A stretch of 64,000 nt of DNA from JASSUD01 sp031963045 (GTDB lineage: Bacteria; Pseudomonadota; Gammaproteobacteria; Burkholderiales; Burkholderiaceae), in contig JASSUK010000015.1 in the NCBI GenBank assembly GCA_031963045.1, positions 124,001-188,000 on the forward strand. The letters run 5' to 3'. The position numbers and the translations under genes are program-made. The notes beneath the pieces were generated by a model that was given only the letters and a program-made list of their open reading frames with translations, was not told where the DNA came from and made no database searches. This document shows, piece by piece, positions 1 to 8,790 of this stretch. Each line of letters starts with the position of its first letter. The stretch's first letter is position 1.

Positions 1-187
1 CAGCCACTGCCACTGCATAGAGCAAAGCCCCTTGTGCACGCAACCCTGACAGACGGCCCCATTCCCTGGCAGCTATAACCATCACACCTGCACACAATAC
101 TGCAAAGCCCCAAACCGGCGCAAAAAATACCACCGGCAGACACAATATAAGCAAGCCTAACGCCGTAAGAATACGTGTTTTGAACAT
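1..187 (-). CDS. cdsA: phosphatidate cytidylyltransferase, 5' part only
   Basis: The reverse strand from an ATG at 187 reads MFKTRILTALGLLILCLPVV, followed by a hydrophobic stretch and then AREWGRLSGL, and runs off the left edge of the window. The hydrophobic start followed by a W-E-W-like motif and RLSGL matches the N-terminus of betaproteobacterial CdsA, the inner-membrane enzyme that makes CDP-diacylglycerol from CTP and phosphatidic acid. Only about 62 residues are visible, so the catalytic signature near the C-terminus cannot be checked. The gene is divergent from miaB, with a repeat-filled gap between them. Confidence 0.72.
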   Translation of the reverse strand, partial: MFKTRILTALGLLILCLPVVFFAPVWGFAVLCAGVMVIAAREWGRLSGLRAQGALLYAVAVA

Positions 188-309
188 AAGATCGTTAATA
201 ATTCCAGAGAAAAGCGAGGGGGGAGAAAGTAAAAGCGCGCAGCCTACCGGGCTAGCGCGAGGAAGTCAAAATCAAAAGTGCAGATTCAAAAGCTATAATC
301 CAGTCTTCT

Positions 310-354
310 GTAGGTTGGCGGTGAGGCACGAACCCCAACATGCGCACCACAGCC
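310..354 (-). repeat. family B palindromic repeat, minus orientation
   Basis: Contains the family B core (GTAGGTTGG, GGTGAGGCACGAACCCC, AACATGC), here followed by GCACCAC. It forms the left arm of an inverted pair with the copy at 551-597. A family A element lies between the two arms. Confidence 0.85.
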
Positions 355-375
355 TTTTAATCTTTGCCGGCCTTT

Positions 376-519
376 AGAACCTGTTTAGAGTCTTCCAAAA
401 GGGTTCATATTTGGGGGAGCAGGAGCACAGGGACCGGAACTGTACTTAAGTACAGTGAGGATCCCGAGCACCGCACGACCCCGAAGATGGGCCCTTTTTG
501 GAGACTCTAAACAGGTTCT
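376..519. repeat. family A palindromic element with divergent outer arms
   Basis: The outer arms AGAACCTGTTTAGAGTC (376-392) and its exact reverse complement (503-519) enclose the family A core: CCAAAAGGGTTCATATTTGG, a central CTGTACTTAAGTACAG, GGATCCCGAGCACCGCACGA and GATGGGCCC. The core matches the copies at 37355 and 43969. The arms do not match theirs, yet remain fully complementary to each other. Confidence 0.9.
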
Positions 520-550
520 TAGATAATCTGTAAGCAGGTCATCAAGGACA

Positions 551-597
551 TAGTGGCTTGCATGTTGGGGTTCGTGCCTCACCGCCAACCTACCGTC
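551..597 (+). repeat. family B palindromic repeat, plus orientation
   Basis: TGCATGTTGGGG, TTCGTGCCTCACC, GCCAACCTACC, followed by GTCC. It is the inverted partner of 310-354. It ends 33 bp before the miaB ATG, so it lies in the probable 5' leader of miaB. Confidence 0.85.
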
Positions 598-630
598 CTT
601 TTTTTCTTTTTTACCGCGCTTTTCTGCCCC

Positions 631-2031
631 ATGCCCCCCAAAAAGGTCTATATAAAAACATTCGGTTGCCAGATGAATGAGTACGACTCAGACAAAATGG
701 TCGATGTTTTACACGCCGCTGAAGGCTTTACCCAAACAGATTCGCCTGATCAGGCAGATGTTATTTTGTTCAACACGTGCTCTGTGCGCGAAAAAGCACA
801 GGAAAAAGTGTTCTCTGATTTGGGACGCGTGCGCGAACTCAAAAAAAACAATCCCGATCTAGTAATCGGCGTGGGTGGTTGCGTAGCAAGCCAGGAAGGC
901 GATGCTATCGTGCAAAGAGCGCCTTATGTAGATATAGTTTTTGGCCCACAAACTTTGCACCGCCTACCTGCTTTAATTGACGCACGTCGCAAAACCGGGC
1001 GCGCGCAAGTAGATATTTCTTTTCCTGAAATTGAAAAATTTGACCACCTCCCTCCTGCACGTACTGATGGAGCAACCGCGTTTGTCTCTATCATGGAAGG
1101 ATGTAGTAAATATTGCAGCTATTGCGTTGTACCCTATACACGCGGCGAAGAATTCTCCCGCCCTTTAGTGGATGTGCTTACCGAAATTGCAGGACTCGCA
1201 AGACAAGGGGTGCGCGAAATCACCTTGCTCGGGCAAAATGTCAATGCCTACCGCAGCGCCCCACCTTCTCTAAATAACATCGCAGACTCCTCCAATGCTG
1301 TAGAAATGGCTTCTGCGGATATGCTGCACGATCTTCCTGAAGCGGACTTTGCTGCTCTGATTGACTATATTGCAGAAATCCCTGGCATTGAGCGCATTCG
1401 CTTTACGACATCACACCCTAAAGAATTTACACAAAGGCTCATTGACTGCTACGCCTACACCCCCAAACTAGTCAATCATTTACATCTGCCTGTACAGCAC
1501 GGGTCCGATCGCATTCTGTCCGCTATGAAACGGGGCTATACCATCTTAGAATACAAATCGATTATTCGCCGGCTTCGGGCCATTCGGCCTGATCTCAGCC
1601 TATCGACCGATTTTATCGTCGGGTTTCCCGGCGAAACGGAAGCAGATTTCGAAAAATTGATGGCTCTAGTAGAAGAATTGGAGTTTGACGCGAGTTTTTC
1701 CTTTATTTATAGCCCTCGCCCAGGCACGCCAGCTGCAGGGTTACCAGATGACACCCCACACGCTGTAAAACTGGCGCGCCTGCAACGCTTGCAAGCAGCT
1801 ATTGATGCCAATGAGAAAAAAATTAGTGCGCGCATGGTAGGGCAAGCACTGCCTGTTCTTGTTGAAGGACCTTCTCGCAAGAATCCACAAGAGTTGTGCG
1901 GGCGCACTGAAAATAACCGAGTGGTTAATTTTTCTGCTCCGTTAAGTGAACATAAAGCACTCGCAGGACAATTGATAACAGTGCGTATTAACCACGCTTA
2001 TACCCATTCATTGGGTGGAGAACGCGTATAG
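631..2031 (+). CDS. miaB: tRNA-2-methylthio-N6-dimethylallyladenosine synthase
   Basis: Radical-SAM methylthiotransferase that adds a methylthio group to i6A37 of tRNAs reading UNN codons. The 466-residue product has the UPF0004 cysteines C13, C50 and C84 for one 4Fe-4S cluster and the radical-SAM motif C158-x3-C162-x2-C165 for the other. A C-terminal TRAM-like domain follows. The ATG at 631 was chosen because the frame upstream (to 553) is translated repeat sequence. Compared with the usual family pattern there is an extra stretch of about 20 residues near position 206-235, between LLGQNVNAYR and the FAALIDYIAEIPGIERIR block. It heads the ybeY-corC-lnt run, without the usual phoH. Confidence 0.95.
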   Translation: MPPKKVYIKTFGCQMNEYDSDKMVDVLHAAEGFTQTDSPDQADVILFNTCSVREKAQEKVFSDLGRVRELKKNNPDLVIGVGGCVASQEGDAIVQRAPYVDIVFGPQTLHRLPALIDARRKTGRAQVDISFPEIEKFDHLPPARTDGATAFVSIMEGCSKYCSYCVVPYTRGEEFSRPLVDVLTEIAGLARQGVREITLLGQNVNAYRSAPPSLNNIADSSNAVEMASADMLHDLPEADFAALIDYIAEIPGIERIRFTTSHPKEFTQRLIDCYAYTPKLVNHLHLPVQHGSDRILSAMKRGYTILEYKSIIRRLRAIRPDLSLSTDFIVGFPGETEADFEKLMALVEELEFDASFSFIYSPRPGTPAAGLPDDTPHAVKLARLQRLQAAIDANEKKISARMVGQALPVLVEGPSRKNPQELCGRTENNRVVNFSAPLSEHKALAGQLITVRINHAYTHSLGGERV

Positions 2032-2102
2032 ACTATGCTGCTTATAAAATTGCTCGATACGCTTTTCTGATTTAATAGTTTTTCTCTTGCCCTCAACCGT
2101 TT

Positions 2103-2576
2103 ATGCCTTCGCCTTTGACCCTGACAGTACAAGGTCCTCCTCGCCGCTTTTTCTCCCATCGTGTGCTATTGCGTCGTAAAACGCTACAGCGCTGGATACG
2201 CTGCGCACTATTTTGCCCTACTGCTGAAATTACAGTGCGCCTTGTAGGGCGACATGAAGGGCGAGAACTCAATCAAACCTATCGAGGCAAACCTTATGCC
2301 ACCAATGTATTGAGCTTTGACTACAATCAGACACATCCCTCTACTAACACCATCATCTCGGGTCCCGGCGCACCGGTTACCGGAGATATTGTCTTATGCT
2401 GTCCTGTGGTGGAAAAAGAGGCGCAGGCCCAGCATAAAAGCTTGCTTGCACACTACGCACATCTGGTTATTCACGGTGTATTGCACTTGCAAGGCTATGA
2501 TCATCAGGATGATGAGGAAGCCGAAGTTATGGAAAACCTCGAAACCCAATTGCTCGCGCAGTTAGGTTTTGACTAG
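2103..2576 (+). CDS. ybeY: endoribonuclease YbeY (16S rRNA maturation)
   Basis: Zinc-dependent single-strand endoribonuclease needed for 16S rRNA 3'-end processing and ribosome quality control. The 157-residue product carries the family signature H124-x3-H128-x5-H134 (HGVLHLQGYDH), and the NVLSFDY motif lies upstream of it. It starts only 72 bp after miaB, where Burkholderia and E. coli have phoH/ybeZ in between. Its stop codon TAG (2574-2576) is also the first three bases of a 14-bp family A footprint. Confidence 0.95.
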   Translation: MPSPLTLTVQGPPRRFFSHRVLLRRKTLQRWIRCALFCPTAEITVRLVGRHEGRELNQTYRGKPYATNVLSFDYNQTHPSTNTIISGPGAPVTGDIVLCCPVVEKEAQAQHKSLLAHYAHLVIHGVLHLQGYDHQDDEEAEVMENLETQLLAQLGFD

Positions 2577-2587
2577 GGCATGTCCTA
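2574..2587. repeat. family A footprint (14 bp palindrome-like)
   Basis: TAGGGCATGTCCTA equals the two outer ends of family A joined without a core. Its TAG is the ybeY stop codon. It is followed directly by a family B end fragment (CAACCTACCGTCC, 2591-2603). Confidence 0.7.
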
Positions 2588-2618
2588 AAGCAACCTACCG
2601 TCCTTACTTTCCTTTTTT

Positions 2619-3533
2619 ATGAACGATCCCCACCCTAAACACGCAGCAAAAAAATCTACTGAGAAACGCCGTTCTCTATTGGAACGTCTAACGCGTTTTA
2701 TTGCTCCTGAGCCTGAGTCTTGCAGCGAGTTGCTAGAAATTTTGCAAGATGCCCATGCACGCAATTTGATCGAGGCAGACTCTTTGTCCATGATCGAAGG
2801 CATTTTTCAGATGACCAGCCTCTGCGCGCGCGACATCATGGTGCCACGCGCCCAAATCAGTGCTATATCGATTACCCAACGCCCTGAGAGTTTTATCCCC
2901 TTTCTGATAGACAAAGCCCACTCCCGTTATCCGGTCTATGAAGGGAATCGGGACAATGTCATTGGTATTTTGCTCACCAAAGACGTACTGGCTTTTTATG
3001 CTAATGAAGAAGTCGATATTCGCGGCATGCTGCGCCCAGCCATTTTTATTCCCGAATCTAAACGCCTGAATGCACTGCTCCGTGATTTTCTAGCCAATCA
3101 AAACCATATGGCTATGGTGGTCGATGAGTATGGCGGCATTGCAGGGCTTATTACGATTGAAGATGTACTAGAACAAATTGTGGGCGATATTGAAGATGAG
3201 TATGACTTTGATGAAGAAGCAGACAATATTCTCGCAGCCCCCGATGGCAGTTACCGAATTCGCGCCTTAACCGAAATTGAGCAGTTTAATGAGGTGTTTC
3301 ACACACACTATCGCACCAATGATGCGGATACGATTGGAGGCTTAATTATCCAGTCTATTGGCCGTGTACCACACCGAGGCGAAAAAATTACCCTGGAAGG
3401 CAAAGTATTCGAAATACTACGCAGCGATGCTCGGCAAATTCATGTGCTTCGCTTATGCTCAAGCACGCCTAAAGCCCCTCCCCCTTCTATACCCGATTAC
3501 AAATCTACCAGGCACTCTGTATCCCATGAGTGA
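2619..3533 (+). CDS. corC: CorC/YbeX family CBS-domain protein
   Basis: A 304-residue protein in the CorC/YbeX family, linked to Mg2+/Co2+ export and to ribosome metabolism. The N-terminal part carries the RDIMVPRAQI motif before two CBS domains, seen as SRYPVYEGNRDNVIGILLTKD and MVVDEYGGIAGLITIEDVLEQIVGDIEDE. A CorC_HlyC transporter-associated domain makes up the C-terminus. There are no transmembrane helices, as is normal for this short form. The last codons overlap the start of lnt by 8 bp, so translation is probably coupled. Confidence 0.95.
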   Translation: MNDPHPKHAAKKSTEKRRSLLERLTRFIAPEPESCSELLEILQDAHARNLIEADSLSMIEGIFQMTSLCARDIMVPRAQISAISITQRPESFIPFLIDKAHSRYPVYEGNRDNVIGILLTKDVLAFYANEEVDIRGMLRPAIFIPESKRLNALLRDFLANQNHMAMVVDEYGGIAGLITIEDVLEQIVGDIEDEYDFDEEADNILAAPDGSYRIRALTEIEQFNEVFHTHYRTNDADTIGGLIIQSIGRVPHRGEKITLEGKVFEILRSDARQIHVLRLCSSTPKAPPPSIPDYKSTRHSVSHE

Positions 3534-5259
3534 TCCAAAACCGCTTCCTATAAAAAACGCACCCCCTCAATTAGGCATGGCCTCTTGCATAAGCTGGGAG
3601 TCATGTCGCGCCTATTTTTCCAGAGGGATGGCGATATTGCGCATACATACAGGAACGATGGATGCGCTGCTAGCCTTGCTATTAGGGGGACTGCATACTC
3701 TCGCTTTTGCTCCAACTCCGCATGGTGGATGGCTTACCCTTTTCACCCTCCCCGCCTTTTTTATATTGCTAGCCCGTACCCCAACAGCACGCATTGCAGC
3801 GCGCCAGGGCCTCATTTTTGGCATAGGACATTTTGGCAGCGGCCTTGCTTGGCTCACCGTGAGTTTGCATGTATATGGAGGGCTGTCGCTAGCACTCTCG
3901 CTCATTTTATTATTGCTCTGTGTACTCTATTTGAGTCTTTACCCCGCACTGACTGGGTGGGTTTGGCGCGCTTTGTCACTACAACCATCTAAAAGCGCTC
4001 TCACCTGGCAAAGTAGTATGAGCTTTGCCTGTATGTGGACCTTGTGCGAATGGCTACGCGGCACCCTTTTTACAGGCTTTCCCTGGTTAGTCAGTGGCTA
4101 TACACAAGTTGATGGTCCATTAACTGGGTATGCAAGTATTTTGGGGGTATACGGCATAAGTTGGTTATTAGCGTGGATAGCCGCATTGGGAGCCCAAGCG
4201 CTCATAATGTACAAACCACAGTGGCTGACTCCACGCCCGCCTACCGATTCTAACGGGGCCTCTCTGACATGGAAGTACTCTAGTCCACGCCAAGCACTAT
4301 TAGTACGGCTCATGCTATGTGCAGGATTAATGGGTATCGCCCTCATCTGCCAGCATATTTCATGGACTAGCCCACAAGGGAAGCCCCTCAACATACGGCT
4401 ATTGCAAGGCAATATCCCACAAAGCACCAAAATTAATACCTCGAATATAGAAGGCATGCTGGCTCTGTATCAAAAGTTAATAACAGAAAAGCCGGCAGAG
4501 CTGATTCTCACGCCAGAAACTGCTGCACCACTCCCTATTGACGAGCTGCCGGCTTCCTTTGCACGCGCACTGCGCCAGTTTTCTGATCAAACGGGCTCTT
4601 TTATCTTGCTAGGTGGCATTGGGCGCACCTTCTCTGCATTGGAAGATGACACGTTTTATTGGACAAATAGCCTATTTGGCATCGCCCCTCGTACTCTCGC
4701 CATCACGGTTTACAACAAACGCCATCTCGTGCCGTTTGGAGAATATATTCCGTGGGGTTTTGCAAAAATCATGGCGTATTTACAACTTCCTTTAGCCAGC
4801 TTTATGCAAGGACCTGTGCAGCAGGCTAACTTCAGGGTAGGCGATCAAACCATTGCAGCTAGCATTTGCTACGAAGATATTTTTGGTGAAGAGCTTGCAC
4901 GCACGCTCCGCCAAGCTAACCCTGCTGCAAGTTTAATTATTAATTCAACCAATCTAGGCTGGTTTGGCAACACCATTGCACTCGCTCAGCACCGTCAAAT
5001 GGCACAAATGCGTGCACTGGAAACCGCACGCCCCATGCTCAGCGCAGCTAACACTGGCATCACTGCAGCCATTGACCAGAAGGGCAAAATCATCGCCGAG
5101 CTACCGCCCTTTACCACTGCAAGCCTGAACGTGACACTTGCAGGACGTATAGGCACAACGCCTTACATTTTCTACGGAAATGCCCCTGTGTTAATCGGGT
5201 GTTTTGGTTGGCTTGCCTGGATCATGGTGTACGCTCTGCGAACTAGTAAAAAAATCTAA
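3526..5259 (+). CDS. lnt: apolipoprotein N-acyltransferase
   Basis: Inner-membrane enzyme that adds the third acyl chain to the N-terminal cysteine of lipoproteins. The 577-residue product has about six N-terminal membrane helices followed by a nitrilase-like periplasmic domain. The catalytic triad is visible as E331 (LILTPETAAP), K398 (YNKRHLVPFGE) and C448 (ASICYEDIFGE). The ATG at 3526 overlaps the corC stop (ATGAGTGA). An earlier in-frame start would run deep inside corC. The N-terminus is about 40 residues longer than typical before the first helix; a Met at residue 35 (3628) or 45 (3658) could be the true start. Confidence 0.95.
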   Translation: MSDPKPLPIKNAPPQLGMASCISWESCRAYFSRGMAILRIHTGTMDALLALLLGGLHTLAFAPTPHGGWLTLFTLPAFFILLARTPTARIAARQGLIFGIGHFGSGLAWLTVSLHVYGGLSLALSLILLLLCVLYLSLYPALTGWVWRALSLQPSKSALTWQSSMSFACMWTLCEWLRGTLFTGFPWLVSGYTQVDGPLTGYASILGVYGISWLLAWIAALGAQALIMYKPQWLTPRPPTDSNGASLTWKYSSPRQALLVRLMLCAGLMGIALICQHISWTSPQGKPLNIRLLQGNIPQSTKINTSNIEGMLALYQKLITEKPAELILTPETAAPLPIDELPASFARALRQFSDQTGSFILLGGIGRTFSALEDDTFYWTNSLFGIAPRTLAITVYNKRHLVPFGEYIPWGFAKIMAYLQLPLASFMQGPVQQANFRVGDQTIAASICYEDIFGEELARTLRQANPAASLIINSTNLGWFGNTIALAQHRQMAQMRALETARPMLSAANTGITAAIDQKGKIIAELPPFTTASLNVTLAGRIGTTPYIFYGNAPVLIGCFGWLAWIMVYALRTSKKI

Positions 5260-5303
5260 ACAACCCACCTACCAAAAAGTATGCTTTTTGCATTTAATTC
5301 TTT

Positions 5304-6254
5304 ATGTTGACCTTTCAAAACCTAATCCTCACCCTTCAAAATTACTGGGCCCAGCAAGGCTGCGCCCTTCTACAGCCTTACGATATGGCAGTAGGAGCAG
5401 GTACCTCACATCCAGCTACCTTTTTACGTGCAATTGGCCCCGAGCCTTGGCAAGCAGCCTATGTGCAGCCTTCACGACGCCCTAAAGATGGCCGAGGAGG
5501 AAATAATCCTAATCGACTGCAACACTACTACCAATATCAAGTGGTTCTCAAACCGGCTCCTGAAAATATCCTAGACCTTTATCTAGGCTCTCTGAGCGCG
5601 CTTGGCCTAGATTTACAACAAAATGATGTGCGTTTTGTGGAAGATGATTGGGAAAACCCCACGCTAGGAGCATGGGGTTTGGGATGGGAAGTGTGGTTAA
5701 ACGGAATGGAAGTCACCCAATTTACCTATTTTCAGCAAGTTGGCGGCCTAAACTGTAAACCGGTATTAGGCGAAATTACCTATGGTCTCGAGCGGCTTGC
5801 CATGGCCTTGCAAAAAGTAAACAGCGTATACGACCTGGTGTGGACGGAATGGGAAAAACCAACTGCATTATCAGCTGACTCTAGTGCAGAGGGCTCTGCT
5901 TCAGAGCGCTATAAGCTCCACTATAGAGACGTATTTCATCAAAATGAGGTCGAGCAGTCTGCCTATAACTTTGACTATGCCAATGTGCCTGCACTTTTTG
6001 CCGCATTTAATCATTATGAAAGTGAAGCCCTGCACCTCATGGGACACCAGCTGGTCTTACCTGCCTACGAAATGATTCTCCAAGCAGGTCATACCTTTAA
6101 CCTGCTAGATGCACGCAATGCCATTTCTGTTACTGAGCGAGCAAGCTATATCGGCCGGATTCGTGCGCTGTCGCGCCAAGTAGCCCAGGCTTACTATGAT
6201 TCCCGTGAACAACTTGGTTTCCCAATGCTGCGTGAAAATTTTGAGCGTTTATAA
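5304..6254 (+). CDS. glyQ: glycyl-tRNA synthetase alpha subunit
   Basis: Catalytic subunit of the bacterial alpha2-beta2 glycyl-tRNA synthetase. The 316 residues begin with the family pattern FQNLILTLQNYWAQQGC and contain the class II motif regions GAGTSHPATFLRAIGPEPW and AAYVQPSRRPKDGRYG-like (here GRGGNNPNR). The C-terminus ends with the normal FPMLRENFERL-type sequence. It is paired with glyS downstream, but 233 bp of repeat-filled sequence now separates the two. Confidence 0.97.
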   Translation: MLTFQNLILTLQNYWAQQGCALLQPYDMAVGAGTSHPATFLRAIGPEPWQAAYVQPSRRPKDGRGGNNPNRLQHYYQYQVVLKPAPENILDLYLGSLSALGLDLQQNDVRFVEDDWENPTLGAWGLGWEVWLNGMEVTQFTYFQQVGGLNCKPVLGEITYGLERLAMALQKVNSVYDLVWTEWEKPTALSADSSAEGSASERYKLHYRDVFHQNEVEQSAYNFDYANVPALFAAFNHYESEALHLMGHQLVLPAYEMILQAGHTFNLLDARNAISVTERASYIGRIRALSRQVAQAYYDSREQLGFPMLRENFERL

Positions 6255-6270
6255 GCTGGTCATCAAAGAG

Positions 6271-6420
6271 GCAGTGGTTTGCGTGTTGGGGTTCGTGCCT
6301 CACCACCAACCTACCGTCCTTTGCTTTTTCTTGTGGTTGGTGGAGGTTTGCAAAGCCCTTTTACATGGGCATCTCGGTAGGTTGGTGGTGAGGCACGAAC
6401 CCCAACATGCACACCACGGC
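6271..6420. repeat. inverted pair of family B repeats
   Basis: A plus-oriented copy (6271-6320: GCGTGTTGGGG, TTCGTGCCTCACC, ACCAACCTACC) faces a minus-oriented copy (6376-6420: GGTAGGTTGGTGG, TGAGGCACGAACC, CCAACATGC) across a 55-bp spacer. The arms could pair over more than 40 bp to form a long hairpin in the glyQ-glyS intergenic RNA. Confidence 0.85.
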
Positions 6421-6487
6421 CTTTTTGAATACCTGCGTAACATCAACCATTCATTGTAAAAAATTGTTTCTGATAGAGCCTTATCCC

Positions 6488-8758
6488 ATGACGTCGTCCA
6501 CAGCACCCTTACTAGTCGAACTGCTGACCGAAGAACTACCGCCTAAAACATTATTACGCCTGTCTGATGCTTTTTCTAGCAACCTGACTAAACGCCTGTC
6601 ACAGCTTGGTCTGATTCAAGGCACGGCCTGCTCTACCTCTTATGCCACCCCGCGTCGCTTAGCCGTACTGATTGAAAACGTGTGCAACCACACTCCCGAG
6701 CAGCGCGTGCGTGAAAAAATCATGCCAGTCTCTATTGCACTCGACGCAAGTGGGCAACCCACTGCTGCTCTGAACAAAAAGCTGAGCGCGCTCGGGCTTG
6801 CCCATCTGGCTCCTACAGACTTAGAACGCACAGGGAATGGGCCACAAGAAACTTTTTTCTTTACACGCACCCAGGCAGGTCTCTCTCTAAAAGACAGCTT
6901 GCAATCAGCTTGTGAAGCCACTTTAGCCCAACTGCCCATTGCTAAAAAAATGACCTACCAGCGTGCAGACGGCAGCACCGTACAATTTGCACGCCCGGCG
7001 CATGGCTTAGTGGCTTTGTGGGGAAATGAAGTAGTACCTCTGCAGCTGCTGGGCTTAGAAGCGGGTCGCACCACTTTAGGGCATCGTTTCCTCTCGAAGG
7101 AAAAAATAATTACCCTGGAGCACGCATCGGACTACGCGCAGGTACTGCAAGAAAAAGGGCATGTGATAGCTAGCTACTCAACGCGCCGTGCACAAATTCA
7201 GGAACAGCTTCTAGCTGCAGCAGGAAATGATCAGCTTATTGCGCCCGAAGCCCTGCTAGATGAAGTCACCAGCCTAGTAGAGTGGCCTACCGTCTATACC
7301 TGCGAGTTTGATCCAGAGTTTTTACGTATTCCGCAAGAGTGCTTAGTGCTAACGATGCAAGCGCACCAAAAGTACTTTGCACTAACCGATACACAAGGCC
7401 AACTGCAAGCTCGCTTTCTAGTAGTCTCTAATATAGCAACCTTCACTCCTGAAAATATTATTGAAGGCAATGAGCGCGTTATACGGCCCCGTCTGGCAGA
7501 TGCCCAATTTTTCTTTGAGCAAGACCAAAAAATTCCACTAGCAGACTATGTGCCACGTCTGGCGAATGTGCTCCATCATCATAAACTGGGCTCACAATTA
7601 GAGCGCGTTGCACGACTGGAAAATATCGCTGCAGAGATTGCTGTGCGTATAGGGGTGGATGCTACGCAAACCAGGCGCGCCGCTTGGTTAGCCAAAGCGG
7701 ATTTAAACACCGCCATGGTCGGGGAATTTCCAGAGCTACAAGGCACGATGGGCCAATATTATGCGCAACTCAGCGGCGAGACAGAATCGGTTGCTAGAGC
7801 CTGCTTTGAGCATTATCGACCCCGCTTTTCAGGCGATGCGCTTCCCTCACCCGGCATCAGTACGGCTGTAGCCTTAGCGGATAAGCTAGAAACATTGGTG
7901 AGTATGTGGAGCATTGGCTTAGCGCCAACAGGAGAAAAAGATCCCTTTGCCTTGCGCCGGCAAGCGCTGGGCGTACTGCGCATTGTGATGGAACAAAATA
8001 TAGACCTGGATCTGGAACCTTTGCTGCGTTTTTGCTTTCACCAGCTCACTACACCAGGCGCTACGCATCAAACACTTGCCCAAACCGCTTCGCACGCGCA
8101 TACCTATGCATCCAATGCAGAAAATTTAGCAAAACCAGCAGAGTGTGCACTACCTGCAAATACGGTAGACCCCACTACCGCACTAGTGCTCTTCCTTCTG
8201 GACCGTTTACGTGTTCTATTGCGCGACCAGGGATACTTAGCGCAAGAAATCGACGCCGTATTTGCCAAAATACCGTGTGTAGCATCCCATATCACGGATA
8301 TCGTCAAAGAAGATGGCGGCATAGAGCAACAAGGAACGCACATCGAAGGCTTACCCTGTACCAGTTTATTAGCACGTCTCAAAGCAGTGCATGCGTTTAG
8401 TGCATTGCCACAAGCACCTGCGCTGGCTGCAGCAAATAAACGAATTACCAACCTTTTGAAAAAATCAGACAGTGCACACGCGAAAATAAATGCAGCCCTA
8501 TTAATAGAACCTGCAGAGCAAGCTCTATTCGAACATCTAAGCGCTCTAGTCCCGCAAGCAACCGCTGATATCAGCGCCCAACGCTATACCAAAGCACTTC
8601 TGGTTTGGGCGCCTTTGCGTGCACCTGTAGATGCGTTTTTTGATACGGTGCGCATTAATGTGGAAGAGGAAGATCTACGTGCCAATCGCCTTGCTCTACT
8701 CACCCTATTACATCGCAGCATGAATGAAGTAGCCGAGCTCTCAAAGCTTGCTCAATAA
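6488..8758 (+). CDS. glyS: glycyl-tRNA synthetase beta subunit
   Basis: tRNA-recognising subunit of glycyl-tRNA synthetase. The product starts MTSSTAPLLVELLTEELPPK, the normal N-terminus, which fixes the ATG at 6488; the open frame upstream is translated repeat. At 756 residues it is longer than the roughly 690-700 usual for the family. Much of the excess is a low-complexity stretch near residues 517-560 (rich in A, T, H, N), between the FCFHQLTTPG block and the LVLFLLDRLR block. The C-terminal DALR-like anticodon-binding region ends with NRLALL and appears intact. Confidence 0.95.
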   Translation: MTSSTAPLLVELLTEELPPKTLLRLSDAFSSNLTKRLSQLGLIQGTACSTSYATPRRLAVLIENVCNHTPEQRVREKIMPVSIALDASGQPTAALNKKLSALGLAHLAPTDLERTGNGPQETFFFTRTQAGLSLKDSLQSACEATLAQLPIAKKMTYQRADGSTVQFARPAHGLVALWGNEVVPLQLLGLEAGRTTLGHRFLSKEKIITLEHASDYAQVLQEKGHVIASYSTRRAQIQEQLLAAAGNDQLIAPEALLDEVTSLVEWPTVYTCEFDPEFLRIPQECLVLTMQAHQKYFALTDTQGQLQARFLVVSNIATFTPENIIEGNERVIRPRLADAQFFFEQDQKIPLADYVPRLANVLHHHKLGSQLERVARLENIAAEIAVRIGVDATQTRRAAWLAKADLNTAMVGEFPELQGTMGQYYAQLSGETESVARACFEHYRPRFSGDALPSPGISTAVALADKLETLVSMWSIGLAPTGEKDPFALRRQALGVLRIVMEQNIDLDLEPLLRFCFHQLTTPGATHQTLAQTASHAHTYASNAENLAKPAECALPANTVDPTTALVLFLLDRLRVLLRDQGYLAQEIDAVFAKIPCVASHITDIVKEDGGIEQQGTHIEGLPCTSLLARLKAVHAFSALPQAPALAAANKRITNLLKKSDSAHAKINAALLIEPAEQALFEHLSALVPQATADISAQRYTKALLVWAPLRAPVDAFFDTVRINVEEEDLRANRLALLTLLHRSMNEVAELSKLAQ

Positions 8759-8790
8759 AAAAATCAATCCATATATGAAAAGCAAAGACC

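Noticed and set aside
553..630. miaB start at 553
   Set aside because: The extra 26 residues are translated family B sequence; the conserved start is at 631.
6407..6487. Upstream start for glyS
   Set aside because: The extension reads from family B sequence and does not match the family N-terminus.
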